Shown here: piece by piece, positions 57,383-64,000 of the stretch
Position numbering within the stretch: the first letter of the stretch is position 1
Layout: each line of letters opens with the position of its first letter
From: Cedecea neteri NBRC 105707 = ATCC 33855
GTDB lineage: Bacteria > Pseudomonadota > Gammaproteobacteria > Enterobacterales > Enterobacteriaceae
NCBI RefSeq assembly: GCF_001571265.1
Contig: NZ_BCTL01000012.1
Coordinates: 33,389 to 97,388, forward strand
Direction: 5' to 3'
Length of the DNA: 64,000 bases
Made by a program: the position numbers and the translations under genes
Notes under the pieces: generated by a model
Databases searched by the model: none
The model's input: the letters and a program-made list of their open reading frames with translations, nothing else
What the model was told of the DNA's origin: nothing

Positions 57383-57419
57383 GGGAGAAATGCCTGCCCG
57401 GGCGGGAAGCGATTTCCCC
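57383..57419 (-). promoter_or_regulatory. Leader hairpin upstream of the gene at 57011
   Basis: GGGGAAAT pairs with ATTTCTCCC (one bulge) around CGCTTCCCGCCCGGGCAGGC, then TTTTTTTT and the ribosome site. No gene lies directly upstream on this strand, so this copy cannot be just the terminator of a preceding gene. Confidence 0.6.
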
Positions 57420-57509
57420 GCAGGACAGTGGCTGACAGACGTCAGAGTGTGAAATGAAACCTTCATCACCGGGTGGGGTGATATCCGTTCTCAAAGGGTA
57501 AACGGATGT

Positions 57510-57647
57510 ACCGCCAGAAGCTGGCTGCCTCTTTCAGGCTACGAGGCATTTTGATCACCCGAAGGCGTTTCTCTCAGATCAACGAAACATTGGCTGGTAA
57601 CCACCCGAAGGCGCTTCTCTCAGGCTACGGAAGCATTGGCTGGTTGT
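57510..57647. repeat. 46-bp direct repeats, two clear units and one decayed
   Basis: Units at 57556-57601 and 57602-57647 share CACCCGAAGGCG, TTCTCTCAG and ACATTGGCTGGT / GCATTGGCTGGT at a period of 46. A weaker unit at about 57510-57555 shares CTTTCAGGCTACGAGGCATT. Each carries the short palindrome GAAGGCGCTTC or a variant. They sit upstream of the co-oriented block. The stretch 57648-58007 holds no gene; a CCTGCT...AGCAGG inverted repeat occurs at 57668-57694. Confidence 0.65.
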
Positions 57648-58007
57648 CGTGAGACAACGGATAAGCCTGCTCATTTTCAAATCAAAACAGCAGGCTGTCA
57701 AGCCATTCACCTGAAACGAAACACGTGAAAACCCTCCCGGGTCGTTATCGTAAAAAAGGAAGGACGCTCGTAAGCCGGAGATATTTGCCTGCCAGGGCTG
57801 CATGACGTGAGCAGAAAAAGAATGCTCTCAAAAATACAGCCGTTAACGCTGTAAATATATTAACCTCGCGGCCTGGCATGGTAAGAGGATGGCGTTATTC
57901 ATAAATCGTTGCTCGGTTGCTGTTCACCGCAACCGAAGCGTGAACTTAATATACGCCGTTGCCGCGGACACAATGCCACCGGCTTCAGCCAAAGAAGGAA
58001 GGTCGCG

Positions 58008-58331
58008 ATGATTAATTTTTCTAGATCATTAGTTTTGAGTTTTCTTGTTTTAAGCGCAGCCGCATCCGCAGAAACCTGCCCTAAAATTATCTCTGCGATC
58101 AGCCAAGGAAAAACACTGGCTCAGATTGAAGTCCCGGCGAACGTTAAAATAGATGTTTCCGGTGAAAAACAGACCGTCAATACCGACAGAACAGTCATGC
58201 TCTTCGAGGGTGATTCCCGGCTTGCAGTCACCTTCGCGTCGGGGGAAACCATGAAGATGCAGTCGGATGTTATCAAAATCAAATCTTGCATCTCCGATAA
58301 GATCCTGCCGCAAAAACAGGTCCACCCTTAG
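58008..58331 (+). CDS. Small secreted protein of unknown function
   Basis: This 107-residue protein has a Sec signal peptide (SLVLSFLVLSAAASA, cleavage before ETCPK) and two Cys in the mature part (ETCPKI; IKSCISDK) that could form a disulfide. The mature ~87 residues look beta-rich. AAGAAGGAAGG precedes the ATG at 58008. The family is not recognised; it is presumably periplasmic. Confidence 0.72.
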   Translation: MINFSRSLVLSFLVLSAAASAETCPKIISAISQGKTLAQIEVPANVKIDVSGEKQTVNTDRTVMLFEGDSRLAVTFASGETMKMQSDVIKIKSCISDKILPQKQVHP

Positions 58332-58440
58332 CCTGTCGGCAACCCAGACTTAAATGCGGTTGGCAGTTGAAGAAGCACATCCCGTGTTTTGGTGTTTTAA
58401 TGGGCAATCAACATACGGTGGATTGCCCATATATTATCCC

Positions 58441-58833
58441 TCAGGGCTGGACGAGGAGATCATCCAGCACTGTGCGGTCAGTACCCAGATGCGTATCCGG
58501 ACAATAAAAAATCAGATCCAGCTGCGTATGCGCATAAATCTGATGGGCGGTGTTTGCCTGGAGACAAAATACATCCCCCTTTCTGACCGGAAAATGGCGT
58601 CTGTTCTGCACGACCTCCCCCACCCAATCCGCAAGATAAATAACGCCCTCCCCATCCAGAATCGAATACCACTCATCGCCCTGAGTATGCACGTGGCTGC
58701 TGACTTTCGCCCCTTTGTCCATTCGCGTGCCAAAAGCATTCATCTCACTGCCATTCTGCAGACGGGCAATTCGAATGCCGGCCACAGGATCGTAAACGGC
58801 GTTCTCGATCCCCTGATAAAAATTTTGCATCAT
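58441..58833 (-). CDS. Single-domain cupin protein B
   Basis: This 130-residue small cupin is a paralogue of the protein at 48798. Motif 1 is SSHVHTQGDEWYSILDGEG and motif 2 FCLQANTAHQI, with His/His/Glu and His ligands kept; the tail CPDTHLGTDRTVLDDL closely parallels CPPTHLEQDRTVFSDL. Two such paralogues ten kb apart on one island point to a duplicated function. The substrate is unknown. Confidence 0.88.
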   Translation of the reverse strand: MMQNFYQGIENAVYDPVAGIRIARLQNGSEMNAFGTRMDKGAKVSSHVHTQGDEWYSILDGEGVIYLADWVGEVVQNRRHFPVRKGDVFCLQANTAHQIYAHTQLDLIFYCPDTHLGTDRTVLDDLLVQP

Positions 58834-59190
58834 TCATCCTGACTGAGTGCTCTGTGAAGTAATAAAGAACGGCGTCATATTTGCTGACTTCAGACCCTGG
58901 TCGCAGAAAACCGGTCGTAAAAGCATAGATTTTTTCGTACAGCGTACCGATTGAATGCAGCCCTGCGATTGCCGTGCTGTATGTCCGTACGCAAGCAATG
59001 ATAGCCACCCGTTCAATGTCTGTCTGCTCAATCCTCTATCTGACGTCTTCAGGAGTGGAAATGTCATTTCTGACCCTTCTAGCCAACACATGGCGTAGCC
59101 GCTCTGTTTAGGTATACATTCTCCTGGTGATACGCAGGGCAATTTCATCAGGCCATAAGGAAAGGAGGTTCCCCTTCTTTCCTTCCTTTA
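58834..59190. other. Gap without supported gene
   Basis: 357 bases upstream of cupin B. Open frames here have no ribosome sites or family features. It probably holds the cupin promoter and rearranged DNA next to the IS-flanked remnant. Confidence 0.3.
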
Positions 59191-59405
59191 TCAGAAGCTG
59201 ACCCGGAAACCAGCGTTCCCCATCACAGGCGACTCCACATGCTCGCCTTTGCGATAGTTCGCTTCAAGGTAGACTGAAGCGTTACGGGTGAGCTGCGACG
59301 TGACGCCCAGACCATACCGCCCGGTTGTGCCGGAAAAATCGTTATTGAAGTTGTAGGCATCATTCATTCTGACGTTGTTATTGTTATCAAATTCATGTTC
59401 TACAG
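59191..59405 (-). pseudogene. C-terminal fragment of an autotransporter beta-barrel
   Basis: The minus-strand frame read from the IS edge gives about 70 residues ending GNAGFRVSF-stop, with YGLGVTSQLTRNASVYLEAN before it. A terminal Phe with alternating aromatic residues and the YLEANYRKG strand are typical of type Va autotransporter barrels. The rest of the gene is missing: an IS903-type element borders it and unrelated DNA lies beyond. Confidence 0.78.
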
Positions 59406-60462
59406 GGCTTTGTTGAATAATTCGGATTTAGATAAAAGCGCCTCCCGTCGCTGACTTCATCAGACAATCCGCACACTTTCTGGCATCCCTGCGCGCGTCA
59501 TTTTGTTCAAGGCACGGATCATGGACATAGCTTCTCCAACCTGCGCATCATAATCCCGCAGCGTAAGATACCCACCGAACAGTTGTTTAACACGGTACAT
59601 CGCCGTTTCTGCCACAGAACGCCGGTTGTAAGCCGTGTGCCATTTCCAGTACGCATTACTCCCCGTCAGACGCTGCCTCGCCACCGCCTGATTTCTGTCG
59701 GCATACTCCGCCGGCCAGTAACCGGCACGCGTTCGCGGCGGAATTAATGCCTTAATTTTCTTGCGCCTCAGCTCGTCGTGGCACCGTTTTGTGTCATAAG
59801 CCCCGTCGGCGCAGGCGACCCTAATTTTCCTGTGCGTCTGACGGATCAGGCCCGGGAATGCCTCTGCATCCGTCACATTGTTCAGGGAAAGGTCAGCGCA
59901 GATAACCTCATGCGTACCGGCGTCTACCGCCAGGTGCAGATTACGCCAGACGCGGCGTTTTTCCTGGCCGTGTTTTTTCACCTTCCACTCACTCTCACCG
60001 AAGACTTTTAATCCGGTGGAGTCGATAACCAGATGGGCTATTTCGCCGCGCGTGGGGGTCTTGAACGGGATACTGACGGACTTAGCCCGCCTGCTGGCGC
60101 AGGAGTAATCCGGGCAACGGAGCGGGAGCTTCATCAGGGTAAAAAAATAGATTCAATGAACCCCTGCGCGGAGCGCAGCGTGAGGCGAAAAACGCGTTTG
60201 AGCATCAGTACGGTAGAAATAGCGAGCTCAGAATAACGTTGAGGACGACCACGTGAAGACGCGTTGGGCTCGTCATACCAGGCCTGGACGGCCGACACAT
60301 CAAGCCAGAATGTCAGTGAACCCCGGTTGACGAGCGCCTTGTTGTAGTCAGCCCAGTTGGTGATTTTGAACGTTTGTTTTGCCACGTGATACCGCTACAG
60401 GATCAGGATTGTGGTGATCTGATCCTGGCTACGGCCAAAAATTCGATTTATTCAACAAAGCC
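59406..60462 (-). mobile_element. IS903-type element (IS5 family), 1,057 bp
   Basis: Terminal inverted repeats GGCTTTGTTGAATAATTC (59406-59423) and, inverted, GATTTATTCAACAAAGCC (60445-60462) match at 17 of 18 positions. The length of 1,057 bp is that of IS903. The flanking 9-mers (gttctacag and cgtatcccg) differ, so there is no target-site duplication, implying a deletion or recombination at one end after insertion. Confidence 0.93.
59460..60385 (-). CDS. IS5-family transposase, split by a -1 frameshift
   Basis: The N-terminal part (60385-60136; GTG start, ITNWADYNKALVNRGSLTFW) and C-terminal part (60134-59460; DDE region with LVIDSTGLKVFGE, CADGAYDTKRCHDEL and AETAMYRVKQLFGG) together equal full IS903 transposase. 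They are in different frames. The break falls in a T7 run at 60147-60141, with the heptamer T_TTT_TTA in the correct phase for -1 slippage; after it the frame reads ACC CTG ATG AAG and rejoins the family sequence. This may be a simple one-base deletion or a programmed frameshift. Confidence 0.88.
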
Positions 60463-60535
60463 CGTATCCCGGTCCCGGACTCGTCGGAACAATCGCTGGC
60501 TGAATTGCCAAAACACATGATATGGAACTTATGGA

Positions 60536-60925
60536 TCACCGGCAAAAACGTCGATTTGTTAAGAATGCAATAATATTGTCGATGTTTGGCCCCATAAAAT
60601 TAAGTGCATCAAGGGTTTCCCGCCAGCACGTTATCGGGGCGTCAGCGGTTACACTGCAGCCATTATTGTTTGCGTCGGGGAAATGCAGCGCAATGGCTCC
60701 TGCAATCATGACCAGCAAATCCGGTTTAAAGTCTCTGATGAACGCCAGATACCTCAGCAGATGCACTTCAGAGCCAAACGCATCGGCATCAACGATACAT
60801 AGCGTTTTATCTGCGGCAATAAAATACTGCCGGGCCAGCTCTGTGGCGCCTTGCTCAAAACACCATGAAGATGTCCGGACACAGATGTTGCCCCGGTTCA
60901 GTCGGTTTTCAGTCTGCCACGGCAT
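60536..60925 (-). CDS. Possible receiver-like protein, no output domain
   Basis: This is a 129-residue protein from the ATG at 60925 (GAGGGCAG upstream). KTLCIVDADAFGSEVHLLRYLAFIRDFKPDLLVMIAG looks like the strand-helix pattern of receiver-like N-termini of LuxR regulators, but no helix-turn-helix follows. It may be a truncated regulator or an unrelated protein. It lies next to the IS, so loss of the 3' part by deletion is possible. Confidence 0.45.
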   Translation of the reverse strand: MPWQTENRLNRGNICVRTSSWCFEQGATELARQYFIAADKTLCIVDADAFGSEVHLLRYLAFIRDFKPDLLVMIAGAIALHFPDANNNGCSVTADAPITCWRETLDALNFMGPNIDNIIAFLTNRRFCR

Positions 60926-61523
60926 GACTTCTGCCCTCAAAAAAGATGTTCAATGTGCTCAGGCTCAGAAATAAATAGTGCGATTGCACCTGTACTATCA
61001 GACATACCTTATCATTGATATCAGGCCGAAAAAAACAGTGCGTTCCATCAGAACCACAGGCTGTAAAGCACTGCCAATATATACTACCGTTCCAACACCA
61101 ATGTCCGAAAAATGTCTGAAATTGCATATAGTAAGGTCTGGCTTTGAGAGGGGAATTCTCTCGCAGAGAGTTATAAATACCCTTTACACCTTACCGATAC
61201 AACATATTAAAGATAACAACAATCAGCTTTAAGATTTTTCTTTGCGGCATGGCAAATTGCCCCAACCTGAAGACGTTCACATAATGGTCCACTGAAGCGG
61301 TGATACATTGAGGCACACAATCGTCATTTTAAAGAATCGTCTGATGACTTGTCTGAATATCAGTTTTAGTCTGCCGAAGGGGTTGTATTAAATTCTCACG
61401 CCGCCCTATACTGTTTCCCAGGCAATCCTGTCTTATTTGCCTTTATCGTAATGCTGAAGCATACCTGGAGTGTGTTATTGACCGACCTCCCCGCTCTCTT
61501 CTGGGCGGGATTTTTTTGACAGT
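60926..61523. other. AT-rich gap with one terminator-like hairpin
   Basis: About 600 bases with no supported gene. On the + strand CCCGC-tctcttctg-GCGGG is followed by TTTTTTT (61490-61518), a terminator-like structure whose upstream gene is not evident. Confidence 0.35.
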
Positions 61524-61784
61524 TTAATGCTGTGATGACAACAGCTGAACAGCCTGGCTCTCGGCCACCGTATAATCCCCGTTTGCAATACTCTTTTTAA
61601 ATTCACAGATAGCATCCTGACAGCGGGTATGATGCTGATGCATCTCCTCGATTCTCTGGATACAGGTTTCAAGGTGAGGGGGTATACCGCTGGCTATATT
61701 TCTTTGTCGGGACAGGATGAGCAAAGCCATATATTCAGCAAAAAAAATTTTCGGGATTTCAGGCAACTTACCATTAACCTGCAA
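61524..61784 (-). CDS. Small helical protein, possibly the shifted 3' part of the next gene
   Basis: Up to 86 residues (LPEIPKIFFAEYMALLILSR; THHTR-like HQHHTRCQDAICEFKK; YTVAESQAVQLLSSQH). The only start is TTG at 61784 with no good ribosome site. It overlaps the end of the membrane-protein frame by 91 bases and both frames stay open for some distance upstream. A single gene broken by a one-base shift near 61790 is as likely as two genes. Confidence 0.4.
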   Translation of the reverse strand: MQVNGKLPEIPKIFFAEYMALLILSRQRNIASGIPPHLETCIQRIEEMHQHHTRCQDAICEFKKSIANGDYTVAESQAVQLLSSQH

Positions 61785-62089
61785 TCCTCTGCTCTGTCGG
61801 GATAAGCGAGAACGTCCTTTTCAACGCACAGTAATAAATTCTTTAACCGATCGGATATACTACTCCAGATGTTAATGCTTTCATTAATGGCGGTTGCACA
61901 AACCATGGTGGCACAATAGACCGCGACGGTAAAGAGCATGATAAACATGCTTGCCTGTGGGTGAAGTGTAGTCCAGCGACTGATATCGGAAGAAACAAAC
62001 ATAATCCAGAGAATAAACAGGCTCAGCATAAAAATGCCCAGTCTTAATGCACTTCTGATTAAGCGTAGTCTTTTTAATTTCTGCATCTG
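61694..62089 (-). CDS. Small membrane protein of unknown function
   Basis: This 131-residue protein from the ATG at 62089 (AAAGGGGAAAC site) has two membrane segments (LGIFMLSLFILWIMFVSS; FIMLFTVAVYCATMVCATAI) and a soluble tail. The end reads SRKFFLLNIWLCSSCPDKEI, which does not look natural, while the alternate frame continues with a regular helical sequence. A frameshift is suspected. The function is not recognised. Confidence 0.5.
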   Translation of the reverse strand, partial: QMQKLKRLRLIRSALRLGIFMLSLFILWIMFVSSDISRWTTLHPQASMFIMLFTVAVYCATMVCATAINESINIWSSISDRLKNLLLCVEKDVLAYPDRAEDCRLMVSCLKSRKFFLLNIWLCSSCPDKEI

Positions 62090-62327
62090 TTTCCCCTTTC
62101 TTCTGAAGGACAGGAAAAACCTACAAATCCATCGTAAACCGACCAACATGAGTGTAGAGGTGGCGTGCAGTGCTGGCCGCCCGGTTCAGCCAGAACCTTC
62201 GACCAGCCCACTCCTTTCCCATCCAGCCTGATAATTTCAGGCAGCGCTTTGTTGATCCCATTGTTTCGTTGAGGTTCTGCAACAAAAAGATCTTCCATCT
62301 GACTACACACAACAGCGCGATATAATA

Positions 62328-63107
62328 TCATCGGCTAATCTTAATGAGCATTGGCACGGCTTTCCTTATCTGATGAAAAAAGACAGATCCATTATGCAGT
62401 AAAAAGCTTAACCGCCAATAAAGAAAGGTCTCAGAAACAAAATATCGACTCATAATGCATTGCATCACCTCCTTTGCACTTTTGTAATGAACCGTCGACA
62501 GTTCATTCAACAGCGCACTATCAAGATAATGTATCGGGTATTCTGCCAGGGCCCCGTATCTGTCGATATCTCTCCAGCCTTGCCCCATTGATTTCCAGTC
62601 CAGCCACTGATTTTTTAAAAAATTACGTTTACGGACAGACAATTTTACCGGCATTACGGTTTGCAGCAAAGCAACGGAACACATGGCCACTGTCGAGTAT
62701 TTATTTCCTGCCAGATACGGGGATGTCACGACATTGGCCACAGATAAAGGGGTTTTATCAGGAAGACAGGCACAAATCATCGCCAGCATCAGACGATCAT
62801 GGGGATTATCACCGAGCCAGACGACAACGGGACGATTTTCTTCAGCTAACTGCCGTAGCTTATTTTTGTATTCACAGAATTCACTGGAGAGTTTAAATTC
62901 GATATCGGGTGTTATCCACCACTGTGTTCTCCAGATGCTTTTCCACAATCTGCATCGTAAAGCTCCCGCTCTCTCCGCATCGCTAAGCGGACCAAAGCTA
63001 AAATCATCCAGGACAGCCATTACTTCGTTAGATTTATCCAGTTGTAAGTCGTGAAGATAAAGTAACCCCGCTGCATCTTCCCCCGACGTAATATATAAGC
63101 CATTCAT
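62328..63107 (-). CDS. DUF1835-like protein
   Basis: This 259-residue protein has an N-terminal DUF1835-like pattern (MNGLYITSGEDAAGLLYLHDL, then VMAVLDDFSFGPLSD; RPVVVWLGDNPHDRLMLAMI). The C-terminal half (about 150-259) has the helical, tryptophan-containing character of the DUF3658-like partner domain. Function is unknown. The preceding 178 bases (62150-62327) downstream of it hold no gene. Confidence 0.65.
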   Translation of the reverse strand: MNGLYITSGEDAAGLLYLHDLQLDKSNEVMAVLDDFSFGPLSDAERAGALRCRLWKSIWRTQWWITPDIEFKLSSEFCEYKNKLRQLAEENRPVVVWLGDNPHDRLMLAMICACLPDKTPLSVANVVTSPYLAGNKYSTVAMCSVALLQTVMPVKLSVRKRNFLKNQWLDWKSMGQGWRDIDRYGALAEYPIHYLDSALLNELSTVHYKSAKEVMQCIMSRYFVSETFLYWRLSFLLHNGSVFFHQIRKAVPMLIKISR

Positions 63108-63204
63108 CTGTAATCACTCTCGATATAAAAATAACATCAGTACTCATGGTTCAAAGCAAAGAACCGGGGCTGCTACACCCCAGTTAAAATATCGCATATG
63201 CTAA

Positions 63205-64000
63205 TTAGTGCCAGTGAACAGTAAACTCACTTTCATATTCGATTGGTCCTGCACCCTGGAAGCGCATTTTCGCCCAAACATTACACGACGCCCCTAAATC
63301 CATATGGGTTGTCGATATGTGTGCAGAAACTTTAGCTCCTTTTTCGGTGAGTTCTATTTCCCCTGGATTAATGTTCACACCAATGCCTAATGAATCACAG
63401 TCCCCGTCGCGGTTAACTTTAACCAGTTCCAGTTCATCGGGTCTGATGCTTTTATCAACTTCATTGGTCCCTTCAAATAAAATTGTCGCTTCAGCAGTAA
63501 TGTTTCCGCCCCCGTCAGCTACATCCACTGTAGATGGGCTGACAGTCGTGGTGATAACTGTTCCCCTTGGCGGTGGCGCTGGTTTAAATGTCACCTGCTT
63601 CGATGCATGATATCCGTTCCAATCAACCGCAATGGTATAGGTACCTGCAGTATCAGACCAGAAATCTATAGCAGCAGTTCCATCTCCCCGCGTTTTCATC
63701 GGGTTTGTGTTGCCAAAGTAATGCACTTTATCAGGGCTGGCGGATACCGTAATTTTCTCCCCCTGAACGTTAGCCCCATTATCTGTTAAGTGGGCACGCA
63801 CAGTATTATGATGGCCAGCGTTCGTACTGTCAGAGCCGTCCTCACTGACCTGACCATTATCACTAAGCACTTCAAGTGATAAGACATAATGGTGTGGTGC
63901 GGTAAAATTGACATCCTTCGTCACCGCCGCCGTGCTACCCACCTGCGCTGTCACCGTGCTGACCCCGGCCTTCGTGCTGGTCAGGGTTACCGTTGCGGTA
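63205..64000 (-). CDS. Ig-like (Big/invasin-type) surface protein, 5' part outside window
   Basis: The minus-strand frame is open from the window edge to a stop at 63205. It codes invasin/intimin-type Big domains: TLTSTKAGVSTVTAQVGS, then AHLTDNGANVQGEKITVSAS and AIDFWSDTAGTYTIAVDWNG, with a final domain ending ESEFTVHWH and a Cys pair (GDCDSLG; GASCNVW). About 265 residues are visible. Such proteins display long Ig stalks from the outer membrane for adhesion; the N-terminal anchor would lie beyond 64000. Confidence 0.85.
   Translation of the reverse strand, partial: TATVTLTSTKAGVSTVTAQVGSTAAVTKDVNFTAPHHYVLSLEVLSDNGQVSEDGSDSTNAGHHNTVRAHLTDNGANVQGEKITVSASPDKVHYFGNTNPMKTRGDGTAAIDFWSDTAGTYTIAVDWNGYHASKQVTFKPAPPPRGTVITTTVSPSTVDVADGGGNITAEATILFEGTNEVDKSIRPDELELVKVNRDGDCDSLGIGVNINPGEIELTEKGAKVSAHISTTHMDLGASCNVWAKMRFQGAGPIEYESEFTVHWH

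Larger units (their letters stand above)
43554..64000. mobile_element. Genomic island integrated at tRNA-Phe (left end only)
   Basis: Synteny with the enterobacterial core stops at the tRNA 3' end. An integrase gene follows within 270 bases, then a MobH-like protein, an SF1 helicase, methylase and plasmid-type genes, an IS and surface-protein genes. Large parts (48.6-50.9 and 51.6-54.2 kb) are clearly more AT-rich than the core. The tRNA-Phe genes are classic ICE/pathogenicity-island sites. No second copy of the tRNA end was seen, so the right end lies beyond the window. No type IV secretion genes are visible here. Confidence 0.88.

Noticed and set aside
57510..57647. 46-bp repeats considered as a CRISPR array
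   Set aside because: The units are directly adjacent with no spacers and no cas genes nearby.
57579..57803. 74-codon minus-strand frame across the 46-bp repeats
   Set aside because: Crosses the repeats, no ribosome site, composition not protein-like.
58745..59008. Minus-strand frame upstream of cupin B
   Set aside because: Overlaps the cupin gene, no start signal and no recognisable features.
60470..60483. CCCGGACTCG near the right end of the IS, matching ten bases of the inverted tRNA-Phe 3' end
   Set aside because: Only ten bases, followed by mismatch and in a position unrelated to an island boundary; likely chance.

Overview
This is a chromosomal window from an Enterobacterales bacterium. 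From about 24.4 to 43.6 kb it carries the E. coli-type gene block epmA, frdABCD, ampC, blc, gdx(sugE), ecnBA, efp, epmB, yjeI, groLS, fxsA, aspA, dcuA, cutA, dsbD, yjdC, tRNA-Phe. An ampR gene next to ampC and a complete malonate decarboxylase operon point to the AmpC-inducible group (Enterobacter, Citrobacter, Cedecea and relatives). I cannot fix the genus from sequence alone.

0-9.4 kb: the end of dolP, then a long leftward operon of a little-studied type. It encodes a PRD protein, an SFCGS/DUF2620-like protein, DUF4312, DUF4311 and DUF4310 proteins, an amidohydrolase, a DgaE-like PLP ammonia lyase and a KDGP-type aldolase. A secreted beta-propeller lactonase and a PRD/EIIB/EIIA regulator follow. 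I read it as uptake and breakdown of an amino-sugar-acid-like compound that ends in 2-keto-3-deoxy-6-phosphogluconate cleavage.

9.8-18.4 kb: a RelE/HigB-type toxin and XRE antitoxin run directly into mdcR (TAATG overlap). mdcR converges on mdcABCDEFGH, the malonate decarboxylase operon with its transporter and prosthetic-group enzymes.

18.8-24.4 kb: housekeeping and peripheral genes (hexapeptide acetyltransferase, cytochrome b562, tldE/pmbA, darP, LysE-type exporter, GNAT, epmA).

24.8-43.6 kb: conserved core. Fumarate reductase, aspartase and DcuA serve anaerobic fumarate respiration. AmpR-AmpC gives inducible beta-lactam resistance. Gdx lies under a guanidine-II riboswitch. EpmA, EpmB and EF-P form the EF-P lysylation pathway. 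GroES-GroEL sits behind a sigma-32-type promoter. dsbD contains an in-frame copy of a dispersed palindromic repeat.

43.6-64.0 kb: an integrated island begins at the 3' end of tRNA-Phe and runs past the window. It has a tyrosine integrase, a MobH/TraI_2-like protein that has lost the HD relaxase residues, an SF1 helicase, and two related single-domain cupins with a PAS-LuxR regulator and a short-chain dehydrogenase that lacks a normal start codon. It also carries a 597-residue protein with TnsE-like organisation, an intact and a 5'-truncated copy of an N6-methylase-like gene, and a DUF1281 gene with three small unknown genes. Further on are an IS903-type element (1,057 bp) next to an autotransporter remnant, a DUF1835 gene and the end of a large Ig-like-repeat surface protein. 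The most unusual signal is a nested inverted-repeat leader upstream of each of five co-oriented genes between 54.2 and 57.4 kb. Its inner core is similar in all five, while its outer stems differ in sequence but stay paired.
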